A DNA stretch of 57,816 bases, taken from contig JAFRIR010000080.1 in assembly GCA_017432685.1 (NCBI GenBank), positions 1-57,816 of the forward strand, given 5' to 3'. Every line of letters begins with the position of its first letter. Position 1 is the stretch's first letter. Of the stretch, positions 1 through 7,900 are shown in pieces. Under the pieces are notes generated by a model. That model saw nothing but the letters and a program-made list of their open reading frames with translations, was not told where the DNA came from and did no database searches. The position numbers and the translations under genes were made by a program. This DNA comes from Flexilinea sp. Lineage in GTDB: Bacteria > Chloroflexota > Anaerolineae > Anaerolineales > Anaerolineaceae.

Positions 1-694
1 GTTTTTCTTTAGTAAACTGTTCAATGCGCGGTACGATCCCTACGGTTGAAATCGTGATCTTTCGTTCACTGATACCCATGCCTTTCGGGTCGCAGAGGAT
101 ATCGACAGCTTTCATTACTGCATCATAGTTATAAAATGGCTCTCCCATCCCCATTACAACAATGTTGCCGAGCTTCAACCCTTTGGATTTGAGAAGCCGG
201 GAAACGAACAAAACCTGCGCCACGATTTCCCCGGCGGAAAGGCTGCGTATAAATCCCATTTGTCCTGTGGCGCAAAACGCACAATTCATCGGGCAGCCAA
301 CCTGTGTTGAAATACAGACCGTGTTTCGCTCCCTTTCGAGTTTCGGGACAGATTCAGTCATCCTGTCTTCGGAATTTATTGTCGGGAACCGCAGCGAGGT
401 ATAGCGGATCAGGACGGATTCGATCTTCCTGTCATCCTGAAGCCGGAATAAAAACTTATTGGTTTGACCGTCAGCGGATTTCAGATCTTTATCAACGCTC
501 AGCGGCTTGAAACAAAATCGATTACTGAGTTTCTTCCTCAAATCTTCAGATAAATTTGAAAATTCAGATGGGTCTTCGGCTGACTGTCTATAGATCATCT
601 GCCAGATTTTATTCGCATGATAAGCCGATTTCCCGCTTTCTGTGATCAAATCCGTCAGCTCTTTCAAATTCAAATCATAAATTATCGGTTTCAT
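1..694 (-). CDS. rlmN: 23S rRNA/tRNA adenine-C2 methyltransferase RlmN (3' end beyond window)
   Basis: Radical SAM methyltransferase that makes 2-methyladenine in 23S rRNA and some tRNAs. I translated the minus strand from the ATG whose complement is at 692-694. About 231 residues are inside the window, and the C-terminal third lies to the left of base 1. Visible family features are the CxxxCxxC iron-sulfur motif CPMNCAFC (residues about 134-141), the following ATGQMGF, and the SAM-binding stretch VVMGMGEPFYNYD (about 180-191). An AGGA-type ribosome site precedes the start. Cfr is a close relative, but the sequence around GMGEP and the housekeeping-like setting fit RlmN better. The second catalytic Cys of the family would lie outside the window, so activity cannot be judged fully. 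Confidence 0.9.
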   Translation of the reverse strand, partial: MKPIIYDLNLKELTDLITESGKSAYHANKIWQMIYRQSAEDPSEFSNLSEDLRKKLSNRFCFKPLSVDKDLKSADGQTNKFLFRLQDDRKIESVLIRYTSLRFPTINSEDRMTESVPKLERERNTVCISTQVGCPMNCAFCATGQMGFIRSLSAGEIVAQVLFVSRLLKSKGLKLGNIVVMGMGEPFYNYDAVMKAVDILCDPKGMGISERKITISTVGIVPRIEQFTKEK

Positions 695-1176
695 CTATTC
701 CTGCCTGTTCTATCAAACGACGCATCCTCTGTGGTTTCGCAATTCAGGAAGAAAGCTTATTGCAGAAATCTGCATTTGCGACACTCTCCCTTCTTGCGGT
801 TTTCTGTAATATTATGCACAGTTTTAAGAAATTCGCAATATTTGTTTTAAATTAAGATTCGCTTTCAGTGATAATTCTCACTTCAACCTTGAGAACGCAT
901 GAATTCCCCGGGCTTTCAATTTTATCTGAATTTATCACAGTATTTTTCAAAAATTAATGTTTAAAAATAAAGACGCATATAATTATGTTAGTTATAAATA
1001 ACTAACATATTGATGCCTCTTTTCAACGCATAACAATGTTTTTTCAAAAAAAGGCAAACCATTATGTCTTCCTCACAATATATAAAAATGGAAACGAAAG
1101 ATAAGGGATACAAATAAGTGGAAGAAGCACGCTGAATCTTAGGTTTCTATTCTTTTTCTGGATACAGCGTTTTTGC
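695..1176. other. Intergenic region between rlmN and the first TetR gene
   Basis: No convincing gene is visible. The stretch is AT-rich and holds a 24-nt perfect palindrome (985-1008) just after a TATAAT, listed separately, and an isolated ATAACAATGTT near 1029 that resembles the half-sites in the TetR promoter further on. Confidence 0.5.
978..1008 (+). promoter_or_regulatory. TATAAT box followed by perfect 11-bp inverted repeat (TAGTT-N6-AACTA operator)
   Basis: ATGTTAGTTAT (985-995) and ATAACTAACAT (998-1008) are perfect reverse complements separated by AA. A TATAAT sits at 978-983. The core TAGTT-N6-AACTA recurs near 48561 and 55635 and, with one change, at 1913. This is the form expected for a TetR-family operator. 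Which transcript it controls here is unclear, because the TetR gene has its own promoter at 1177-1205. Confidence 0.6.
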
Positions 1177-1234
1177 TTGACAAATTGGATGCGAATGTTT
1201 ATAATGATAACAATGTTAGCAAACAATGTTATCA
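1177..1234 (+). promoter_or_regulatory. Consensus promoter and palindromic operator of the first TetR gene
   Basis: TTGACA (1177-1182), a 17-nt spacer and TATAAT (1200-1205) form a consensus sigma-70 type promoter. A 30-nt imperfect palindrome (1205-1234, arms beginning TGATAACA and ending TGTTATCA, 13 of 15 pairs matching) follows at once. This arrangement is typical of TetR autorepression. Confidence 0.75.
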
Positions 1235-1246
1235 CGAGGTACAAGA

Positions 1247-1864
1247 ATGGCACATGGCACCTATGACGTAACACATCAGCGAATTCTGGAATGCGGAATG
1301 AAGTATTTTTTGGAATACGGATATGAGCGCACCAATCTGCGGGATCTGTGCGCGGATGCCGGGATCACCACAGGTTCTTTTTACCGGCATTTTAATGGGA
1401 AAGAAGATCTTTTCGCGGCCTTTGTTCAGCCGACTGTGGATGAGATCAAAAAACTCTTTGAGGAGGCTGAACCTGTATGTAAAGAAATCGTCCGAAAAGG
1501 CGAAGTTCGCGAGCTCTGGAATGTGGTGGGTTCACGTGAAATTCTGGATTACGTCTATCGTAATTTCGACGCGCTGAAGCTCCTGCTGAAATGCTCGGAT
1601 GGAACACGGTACAGTGATTTCCTCAATGATGTGGTTTGTATGGAAACCGATATTACCGTAAATTCATTTCTGGACGCCAAACAAGCCGGACTGATAAATG
1701 CTGAACTCCCTTCTGAAACTGAGATGCATATGATTTGCCACGCGTACATATCCAGTTTGTTCGAAGCAGTCCTGCATGATTTGAATCGGGAAGATATGGA
1801 ACGATATGTTCGGACGATTGTGGATTTCTTTACAGCCGGTGCAATCAGTCTGCTTGGCATATAA
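1247..1864 (+). CDS. TetR/AcrR family transcriptional regulator
   Basis: A protein of about 205 residues with an N-terminal TetR helix-turn-helix: YDVTHQRILECGMKYF, then GITTGSFYRHFNGKEDLF at about residues 34-51. The C-terminal half is a variable ligand-binding domain. I start at 1247 rather than the upstream ATG at 1226 because GAGGT lies the right distance from 1247 and because 1226 falls inside the operator palindrome. The gene is followed by a methyltransferase and a decayed ABC transporter gene, so it may once have controlled an efflux or modification operon. Ligand unknown. Confidence 0.88.
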   Translation: MAHGTYDVTHQRILECGMKYFLEYGYERTNLRDLCADAGITTGSFYRHFNGKEDLFAAFVQPTVDEIKKLFEEAEPVCKEIVRKGEVRELWNVVGSREILDYVYRNFDALKLLLKCSDGTRYSDFLNDVVCMETDITVNSFLDAKQAGLINAELPSETEMHMICHAYISSLFEAVLHDLNREDMERYVRTIVDFFTAGAISLLGI

Positions 1865-1911
1865 ATGAAACAAATGCCCCGTATCAAGCGGGGTTTTAAA
1901 TAGGGCATAGG

Positions 1912-1944
1912 TTAGTTATGACTAATTAGTAGGAGGCGAAAATT
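1912..1944 (+). promoter_or_regulatory. TAGTT-N6-AATTA operator-like site and strong RBS before the methyltransferase
   Basis: GTTAGTTATGACTAATTAG begins at 1911. It matches the palindrome at 985-1008 apart from one change in the right half-site. A strong AGGAGG ribosome site follows just before the ATG at 1945. The shared half-site suggests co-regulation with the other TAGTT-N6-AACTA promoters in the window. Confidence 0.45.
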
Positions 1945-2730
1945 ATGAGTATGGATTTGAAATTTGGAGACATTCAGGAAACAATGCTGATCCCGCTGGC
2001 AATCAAGGCAAGTGAAACGTCTCGTCCGAATGCAAGGATCAGAGATGAAAAGGCAAAAGAGATCATTGATACACTGGGAGTCGATGTCAGTAAATATGAT
2101 CCGTTCCTGTCCCATGAGGGCGTGATTGCAAGGACCATCATGTATCGGGACCAATTGAAGGAACTGGTTGCAAAGTACCCGGATGCGGTGTATATCAATC
2201 TTGGCTGCGGGTTTGATGACAAATTTTCACAGGTAGACAACGGACGCATACGGTGGTTTGATGTGGATCTTGCGGATCAGATCGCAGTGAGGCGCAAAGT
2301 CTACCAGGACCGGGATCGCTGCACTATGATGGATGGGGACGCGCTGAACGGTGCATGGACAGCCAACATTCCGAAGTCGGATATGTATATTATTGTGATG
2401 GAAGGCGTCCTGGAATATTTTTCAAAAGAGCAGGTGAAAACCTGTCTGAATATGCTCTGCGACAGTTTCCCTCACGGATACTTGCTGGCAGAGCTGCATT
2501 CTCCGTTTATGGCGAAAAACTCCAAACATCATGATGCGGTCAAGTACACCAATGCGACCTTTGGCTGGGGTACAAAATCCGGCGAGGAATACCTGGAACT
2601 GGAGCCCCGGATGACGTTGGTTTCCGAAAAAAGCTACAACGAGGAAATGAAGAAATATACCATCCGCGGGAAACTCTTTGCGATCATCGCAAAGAATATG
2701 AATAACCGCCTCGCTGTTTACAAATGGTGA
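1945..2730 (+). CDS. SAM-dependent methyltransferase, LCMT/TcmP (PF04072-like) family
   Basis: A 261-residue protein of the leucine carboxyl methyltransferase/TcmP type. The signature near the N-terminus is typical (ETSRPNARIRDEKAKEIID, residues about 24-42). The SAM-binding glycine loop is INLGCGFDDKF (about 85-94), followed by an acidic motif DVDLAD. In bacteria such enzymes methylate carboxylates or hydroxyls of small molecules, often beside efflux or natural product genes. Here it follows a TetR gene and precedes a broken ABC transporter gene, suggesting a small, partly lost modification/export unit. Substrate unknown. Confidence 0.8.
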   Translation: MSMDLKFGDIQETMLIPLAIKASETSRPNARIRDEKAKEIIDTLGVDVSKYDPFLSHEGVIARTIMYRDQLKELVAKYPDAVYINLGCGFDDKFSQVDNGRIRWFDVDLADQIAVRRKVYQDRDRCTMMDGDALNGAWTANIPKSDMYIIVMEGVLEYFSKEQVKTCLNMLCDSFPHGYLLAELHSPFMAKNSKHHDAVKYTNATFGWGTKSGEEYLELEPRMTLVSEKSYNEEMKKYTIRGKLFAIIAKNMNNRLAVYKW

Positions 2731-2754
2731 TGAAATTAAAGAAAGAAAATACAT

Positions 2755-3044
2755 ATGAAAGAAAAGAAGCAAAGTGATTTGTCGATTTTGCTCGGTTATG
2801 CAGGCAGTTACAAAGGGCTGACATTTCTCGGATTGGGACTTTCAGCAGTCGCTATGGTTTGGGGAATGCTCCCTTACATCTGCATCTGGCTGGTGGTAAG
2901 GGAGCTGATTGCTGCTGCTCCTGACTGGACACAGGCAATAGGGATATCCCGTTATGGATGGCATTTGCCTTCTCATTTGGAGGGATCGTTGTCTATTTTG
3001 CCGCGCTGATGTGCACCCATATGAACTTGATAAGAGACTGGTAG
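2755..3044 (+). pseudogene. Decayed ABC transporter (permease-ATPase) N-terminal fragment with frameshift
   Basis: The reading frame from 2755 gives an ABC exporter N-terminus (a charged start, then LLGYAGSYKGLTFLGLGLS and a second hydrophobic stretch ending LVVRELIAAAPDW). It loses sense near 2945, where a different frame continues the family-like sequence (MAFAFSFGGIVVYFAALMC) until a stop at 3044. The remaining 500 or so residues, including the ATPase, are absent. The likely cause is a frameshift plus a deletion. It lies 24 bp after the methyltransferase, so it was probably part of the same operon. Confidence 0.65.
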
Positions 3045-3180
3045 AGAAAGCACAAACACATCGATAAATTGGAATTTGTCTGGTAAACTTGAACAATCAG
3101 TTGATTTGTTTGCAATGAAAACAGAAGCGCATAATAATTTGTATAATAGAAATATGACTGAATTGATACGGTAATACGGT

Positions 3181-3369
3181 ATGCGGTTTTCAAAGACAAT
3201 GCAAAGTATACGGTTCCTGCCGGAGGAGAAAAGATCAAAGAGAGCGCATTTTTTCCGTAATGAACAACTGACTGAAGTGATCATTCCGGACGCTGTTACC
3301 CATATTGAGCATCGGGCATTTGAAAATTGCCGGAATCTTATTATAGCCGTCTGCTATGGCATTATATGA
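3181..3369 (+). pseudogene. BspA-type leucine-rich repeat remnant
   Basis: A 62-codon frame containing one LRR_5-like repeat (LTEVIIPDAVTHIEHRAFENC). Repeats of this kind occur in long surface proteins of gut bacteria. There is no signal peptide and no clear ribosome site, and only about one repeat remains, so this is best read as debris. The surrounding 3045-3432 holds nothing else that I can recognise. Confidence 0.45.
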
Positions 3370-3432
3370 GACTCTTTGTATCCTTTTGTTGATAGTTTTG
3401 TAATATTTACAGAGGTATGATAAGGAACGTTT

Positions 3433-5625
3433 ATGGAAAGAACAAAACAAAGAAACCGGATAAAAAAGATCGTTGATATCCTTATGTCGATCCTCCTGCT
3501 CTGCCTGATGGCATATCAGGTAACAGGAGAAACGCTGCATGAATGGATCGGCATCGGTATGACGGCGGTTCTGATCCTTCATCACATCCTGAATTACCGC
3601 TGGTACAAGTCACTGTTCAAGGGTAAATACAATGCGTACCGCATTGTGACGGTGATCGTCAATACGCTTCTGCTGGCGGCGATCGCGCTGACGGCAGTTT
3701 GCGGCATGGCGATGAGCGGACATGCGGTACCGTTTTTATACGGCATTCTCCCGGTTTTCTTCGCGAGAAGATTCCATCTGGCCATGTCCTTTTGGTCATT
3801 TATCCTGATGGGACTGCATCTGGGCATGCATGTCCCGGCTATGACGTCAGGATGGAGGATCAGTGAAAAGTCGAAAACCGCGTGTGCTGTTTCCTTTTCA
3901 GCAATTGCGGGTATCGGGCTTATGCTGTTCATAAAAAACGGTATTCCGGACTATATCTTCTTCCGCACGCCGTTTGCGTTCTTTGACTATGCAAAGCCCG
4001 GAGTTCTTGTCTTCATTGAGAATCTGACGATCCTGATCTTCTTTGCGCTTCTTGGGACAACAACAGCGGATGCCATGCAGAAAGCAAAACGAAAAGACAA
4101 AAAAAAGAAAGAAATTATTTCCGCAGTTCTGCCCGCTCTTGCGGCTATTCTCATTGGTGCCTTTTTGCTCTACTGCACCGGAAACAGGGACACAGATGAG
4201 CCGTCCCGGAATACTCCGGCCATTGGCAATACCACGGAACAAAGCAGTGATGAGGAGCAAATACCGCAGGGATCCACCCGGACAGCAGAGCCGCCAGCTC
4301 TTACTGACATTGACGACGGATTTGTGCTGATCTCCGGCGGCAGTTTCCTGATGGGAAGTCCGGACACTGAAAACTGGCGGATCGACGATGAGACGCAGCA
4401 TGCCGTGACGGTATCCTCGTTTTACATCGATCCCCACGAAACGACCCAGGAAGAATACGAGCGGCTTATGGGTGAAAATCCAAGTGAATTCAGAGGAAAC
4501 AATCTGCCTGTTGAGAACATTACATGGCTCGAGGCCGTCCGCTTTGCCAATGCAAGAAGCACAGATAACGCCTTGACGCCTGTTTACAGTATCACGGAAG
4601 AAGGCGTCACATGGGATCGCTCCGCGAACGGATACAGACTCCCCACGGAAGCGGAATGGGAATATGCCTGCCGCGCGGGAACGCAGACGCCGTTCAATTA
4701 CGGTCATACCCTCGGTGCGGACAACGCTAATTTCTACGGGCACTACCCTTATGAGATCGAAGAGAACTATTTTGATAACTCCTCCCTGGAAGCAAAGCCC
4801 GGTGTGTACCGTCAGAAAACCGTTGATATCGGCAGCTTTTATCAAAACGCCTGGGGCCTGTATGACATGCACGGCAACGTCAATGAGTGGTGCTGGGATT
4901 ACTACGGTCCATACAATCCCGACAGCGCAGAGGACCCTGTTGGAGCTGAATCCGGTACACGCCACGTCTATCGCGGCGGAGGCTGGAATGACTTTGGGAA
5001 AAACATGCGCTCTGCCTACCGTGCAGCGGGACAAAGCGGCTACAAAAGCTATAACCTCGGTGTAAGGCTTGTACGGAATGCCGGATCTGCTCTTACCGAA
5101 TCCATTCTGGCAAGGGAGTCAACAGGTGTAGAAGACACTTCCGGCGAGGTCCTGATCGTGTTCTTTTCCTGGAGCGGAAACACACGCGGCATTGCGCAGG
5201 AGATACGACGTCAGACCGGGGCTGATTCTTTCGAGATCACACTCGTTCATCCATATTCGACGAATTACAACACCGTACTGATGGAGGCACAGGAGGATCA
5301 GCACCGGCAGGCGCGTCCGGAAATTGCTGAGCATATCGACAATTTCGATGATTATGACGTGATCCTGCTTGGGTATCCCAACTGGTGGGCTTCGATTCCG
5401 ATGCCGATCGCATCTTTCCTTGAAGAGTACGATTTTACAGGGAAAATGATCATTCCGTTCTGCTCTCATGGCGGCGGGCGGTTCGGACAGAGTCTGACGG
5501 CGATCGCTAAGCTCGCACCGGAATCGGTAATAGGTACAGGACTGTCGATCCATTATTCCGGTGGCTCAACGCTTGCATCAGATATTTCTGCCTGGCTTGA
5601 TGAGAACGGAATCGAAAGAAAGTGA
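3433..5625 (+). CDS. Fusion: DUF4405-like membrane domain, FGE/SUMF1-fold domain, flavodoxin domain
   Basis: A 730-residue three-part protein. Residues about 10-250 hold several membrane segments with conserved His (RRFHLAMSFW, GLHLGMH), like DUF4405/cytochrome b561-type domains that bind heme. Residues about 294-552 are a formylglycine-generating-enzyme fold (SGGSFLMGS, RLPTEAEWEYACRAG, WGLYDMHGNVNEWCWD, YRGGGWND). The end (about 570-730) is a flavodoxin (VFFSWSGNTRGIA, LGYPNWWASIPMPI). The FGE part lacks the catalytic Cys pair of true sulfatase activators, so it is probably a binding or structural module. An AAGGAA ribosome site precedes the start. The layout suggests a membrane electron-transfer protein. 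Function is inferred only. Confidence 0.8.
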   Translation: MERTKQRNRIKKIVDILMSILLLCLMAYQVTGETLHEWIGIGMTAVLILHHILNYRWYKSLFKGKYNAYRIVTVIVNTLLLAAIALTAVCGMAMSGHAVPFLYGILPVFFARRFHLAMSFWSFILMGLHLGMHVPAMTSGWRISEKSKTACAVSFSAIAGIGLMLFIKNGIPDYIFFRTPFAFFDYAKPGVLVFIENLTILIFFALLGTTTADAMQKAKRKDKKKKEIISAVLPALAAILIGAFLLYCTGNRDTDEPSRNTPAIGNTTEQSSDEEQIPQGSTRTAEPPALTDIDDGFVLISGGSFLMGSPDTENWRIDDETQHAVTVSSFYIDPHETTQEEYERLMGENPSEFRGNNLPVENITWLEAVRFANARSTDNALTPVYSITEEGVTWDRSANGYRLPTEAEWEYACRAGTQTPFNYGHTLGADNANFYGHYPYEIEENYFDNSSLEAKPGVYRQKTVDIGSFYQNAWGLYDMHGNVNEWCWDYYGPYNPDSAEDPVGAESGTRHVYRGGGWNDFGKNMRSAYRAAGQSGYKSYNLGVRLVRNAGSALTESILARESTGVEDTSGEVLIVFFSWSGNTRGIAQEIRRQTGADSFEITLVHPYSTNYNTVLMEAQEDQHRQARPEIAEHIDNFDDYDVILLGYPNWWASIPMPIASFLEEYDFTGKMIIPFCSHGGGRFGQSLTAIAKLAPESVIGTGLSIHYSGGSTLASDISAWLDENGIERK

Positions 5626-5637
5626 GGCTCAGGATAA

Positions 5638-5826
5638 ATGAAAATCATTGTTCTGATTAATAAACCGTATCATCTTTTTTTCACAGTTTTGATCTCATTG
5701 ATTTTCATCTTTATTCCAATAGAGGCTGAAGAGCTGCAATATCAACCGCCCCAAATCCATATTCTCTATCCCGGAATGGTCCGATTGAGTGGAAATATTG
5801 CAGCCGGGAACAGGATCCAACTGTAG
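5638..5826 (+). CDS. Small hypothetical protein with N-terminal hydrophobic segment
   Basis: A 62-codon frame starting 12 bp after the flavodoxin fusion, with AGGATAA just upstream of the ATG. Residues about 11-29 are strongly hydrophobic (FTVLISLIFIFIPIEA) and could be a signal peptide. The rest has no family I recognise. A MITE fragment begins 33 bp after the stop, so this may be the start of a gene cut short by the insertion. Confidence 0.35.
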   Translation: MKIIVLINKPYHLFFTVLISLIFIFIPIEAEELQYQPPQIHILYPGMVRLSGNIAAGNRIQL

Positions 5827-5858
5827 CCTTCCATTAATTCATTGGTGAAATGATTAAT

Positions 5859-5948
5859 GGTACCTCTAAAAGTCAAAATTTTCTCTGTCCCGAGGAGATT
5901 CAGAGAATTTATTCTCTGAACCTCCTCGGGAGGTTTTCGGTGGCGGCA
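5859..5948 (-). mobile_element. Partial MITE, inverted relative to the full copies
   Basis: Begins with a degenerate terminal repeat (GGTACCTCTAAAA) and matches, in reverse, the right third of the 191-bp elements at 31756 and 53082, including the long palindrome built on CCGAGGAGATTCAGAG. It ends without the other terminal repeat. Confidence 0.75.
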
Positions 5949-6067
5949 GATGGTAAATTGCCCAAAAAAACTCTAAACCAGTTTCAACTGACAATAATGA
6001 GTTTAAAATAATCATATGCTTTTTGAATTTTTTGCCAATGATGAATGACAGACAGGAGATCAAACAA

Positions 6068-6874
6068 ATGCATGAAATTACAACACAGAATCGGAGACTC
6101 GATTTCCTTGTGGAAGCATTCAAGGCAGAATCCGAAGAATATTCAGATCTGCCGGTTCCCTGTGATACAGAAGGAAAACAAAGGCTGCTTCGATCCCTGA
6201 TGAACATTCGAATGCCGGGATCGATCCCGGAAGAAGTTTTGCATGTTCAGGATGAGTACCTGACGGATCGTGCAGCGGAAAAGGGAATCGTTCGGCTTTC
6301 CGATATTCCGGAGATCAAAGAGGGCCTGTCCATTTGGCAGGGTGACATCACTCGTTTGAGCTGCGACGCCATCGTCAATGCGGCAAATACGCAGATGCTC
6401 GGGTGCTTTATCCCGATGCATACCTGCATCGATAACTGTATCCATACCTATGCCGGGGTGCAGATGCGGGCGGAATGCTCGTCGCAGATGGCTGCACTGC
6501 GGGATAAATACGGGAAAGATTATGAACAGCCTGTAGGTGTCCCGCTGATCACAGATGCCTACAACCTCCCCTGCAGGAAAGTAATCCATGTGGCCGGTCC
6601 AATCGTCCGTCATGAACTGACACCTGTTTTGGAGCATGATCTTGCAGACTGTTATGCTAATTCACTGGAGCTCTGTCTGCAAAACGGGTTGAAAAGCGTG
6701 GCTTTCTGCTGCATCTCTACAGGATTGTTCAGTTTTCCGAACCGACGCGCTGCGGAGATCGCCGTGCAAACGGTGACAGAATGGCTGAAGGACCATCCGG
6801 AATGGATGGAACGGGTCATATTCAACGTGTTTAAAGATCAGGACAGGAGGATCTATGAAGAACTCTTATCATGA
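6068..6874 (+). CDS. Zinc-type macrodomain protein-ADP-ribose hydrolase
   Basis: A macrodomain of about 268 residues that would remove ADP-ribose from protein. The macro core begins with LSIWQGDITRLSCDAIVNAANTQMLG and continues with a Cys/His cluster (CFIPMHTCIDNCIHTYAG). That cluster is the signature of the zinc-dependent macrodomains paired with class M sirtuins. Later motifs are IHVAGP and CISTGLFSFPN. I chose 6068 because CAGGAG lies before it; an upstream in-frame ATG at 6023 has no such site. It overlaps the sirtuin gene by 20 bp, so the two are translationally coupled. In known systems the sirtuin adds ADP-ribose and this enzyme reverses it. Confidence 0.9.
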   Translation: MHEITTQNRRLDFLVEAFKAESEEYSDLPVPCDTEGKQRLLRSLMNIRMPGSIPEEVLHVQDEYLTDRAAEKGIVRLSDIPEIKEGLSIWQGDITRLSCDAIVNAANTQMLGCFIPMHTCIDNCIHTYAGVQMRAECSSQMAALRDKYGKDYEQPVGVPLITDAYNLPCRKVIHVAGPIVRHELTPVLEHDLADCYANSLELCLQNGLKSVAFCCISTGLFSFPNRRAAEIAVQTVTEWLKDHPEWMERVIFNVFKDQDRRIYEELLS

Positions 6875-7898
6875 ACTTCCGAACGGATATCTGGAAACGA
6901 TCAATAGAGGGATCCAGAGTGTCAGGAATTTCCGCCCCGGGTTCAGTTTTGGAACCGGGACCCGTGATGAAAACATCTGCCGACTGGAAGCTGAACTTAA
7001 AAATGCGGACGCCATCCTGATCGGCGCGGGATCAGGACTCTCAACTGCTGCAGGTTTCACCTACAGCGGGGAACGTTTTGAGCAATATTTCTTTGATTTT
7101 GCGGAAAAGTTCGGTATTCAGGACATGTATTCCGGCGGTTTCTATCCCTTCCCGGATGAGGAAACCCGCTGGGCATGGTGGGCACGGCATATCTATTTTA
7201 ATCGCTATGTACCCGCTCCGAAACCGGCCTATGAGGATTTGCTTTCATTAGTCAAAAACAAAGATTATTTTGTGATCACTACGAATGTGGACCATCAGTT
7301 TCAAAAAGCCGGATTTGATAAATCCCGTCTGTTTTATACGCAGGGAGATTATGGCCTCTTCCAAAGCACAGATCCTTTGAATCGGAAGACTTACGATAAT
7401 GAAGAGTGGACGATGAAAGCCATGAAGGCAGAGAGCTTCGTTCGGAACGCTGACGGTATCTTCGAAATTCCGGAAAATCGAAAGATTGCCATACGGATCC
7501 CATCAGAACTGATCCCGAAATGTCCTGATGACGGCAGCGAAGTGGCCATGAACCTGCGTTCGGATGACAACTTCGTGGAGGATGAAGGATGGTATCGGGC
7601 TTCCGGGGCTTATGCTGAATTTCTGAGCCGCACAGAAGGGAAACATGTCCTGTTTCTGGAGATTGGCGTCGGGACAAATACCCTTGTCATCATTAAATAT
7701 CCTTTCTGGCAGATGGTGAATGATAATCCGCGGGCAGTTTATGTCTGTTTGAATTATGATGAGGCAATTTGTCCGAAACAGATCGAAAACCGGTCGATCT
7801 GTATTGACGGAGATACCGGGGAAATACTGAAATTATTAAAGAGTGTTAGTGAAAATTTCATTGATATTTTCATCAGGGGTATTCTATCAAGGAGGTGA
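6855..7898 (+). CDS. Class M sirtuin (SirTM), protein ADP-ribosyltransferase
   Basis: A 347-residue sirtuin. NAD-binding motifs are IGAGSGLSTAAGF (about residues 56-68) and TTNVDHQF, and the usual catalytic His position reads FYTQGDYG, with Gln instead of His as in SirTM enzymes. In Staphylococcus and Streptococcus, SirTM modifies a lipoylated GcvH-like carrier encoded in the same operon. Here it overlaps the zinc macrodomain gene upstream and touches a Ser-rich gene downstream, but no gcvH-L or lipoate ligase gene lies nearby. The usual zinc-finger Cys set is not evident. NAD-dependent ADP-ribosylation is inferred from family membership. Confidence 0.88.
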   Translation: MKNSYHELPNGYLETINRGIQSVRNFRPGFSFGTGTRDENICRLEAELKNADAILIGAGSGLSTAAGFTYSGERFEQYFFDFAEKFGIQDMYSGGFYPFPDEETRWAWWARHIYFNRYVPAPKPAYEDLLSLVKNKDYFVITTNVDHQFQKAGFDKSRLFYTQGDYGLFQSTDPLNRKTYDNEEWTMKAMKAESFVRNADGIFEIPENRKIAIRIPSELIPKCPDDGSEVAMNLRSDDNFVEDEGWYRASGAYAEFLSRTEGKHVLFLEIGVGTNTLVIIKYPFWQMVNDNPRAVYVCLNYDEAICPKQIENRSICIDGDTGEILKLLKSVSENFIDIFIRGILSRR

Positions 7899-7900
7899 AA

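Noticed and set aside
3898..5034. 378-codon minus-strand frame
   Set aside because: Shadow of the FGE-fold region; no recognisable domain.
4310..5090. FGE domain as the activator of the sulfatase
   Set aside because: It lacks the catalytic Cys pair, lies over 30 kb from the sulfatase, and the sulfatase is Ser-type and has an anSME gene directly attached.
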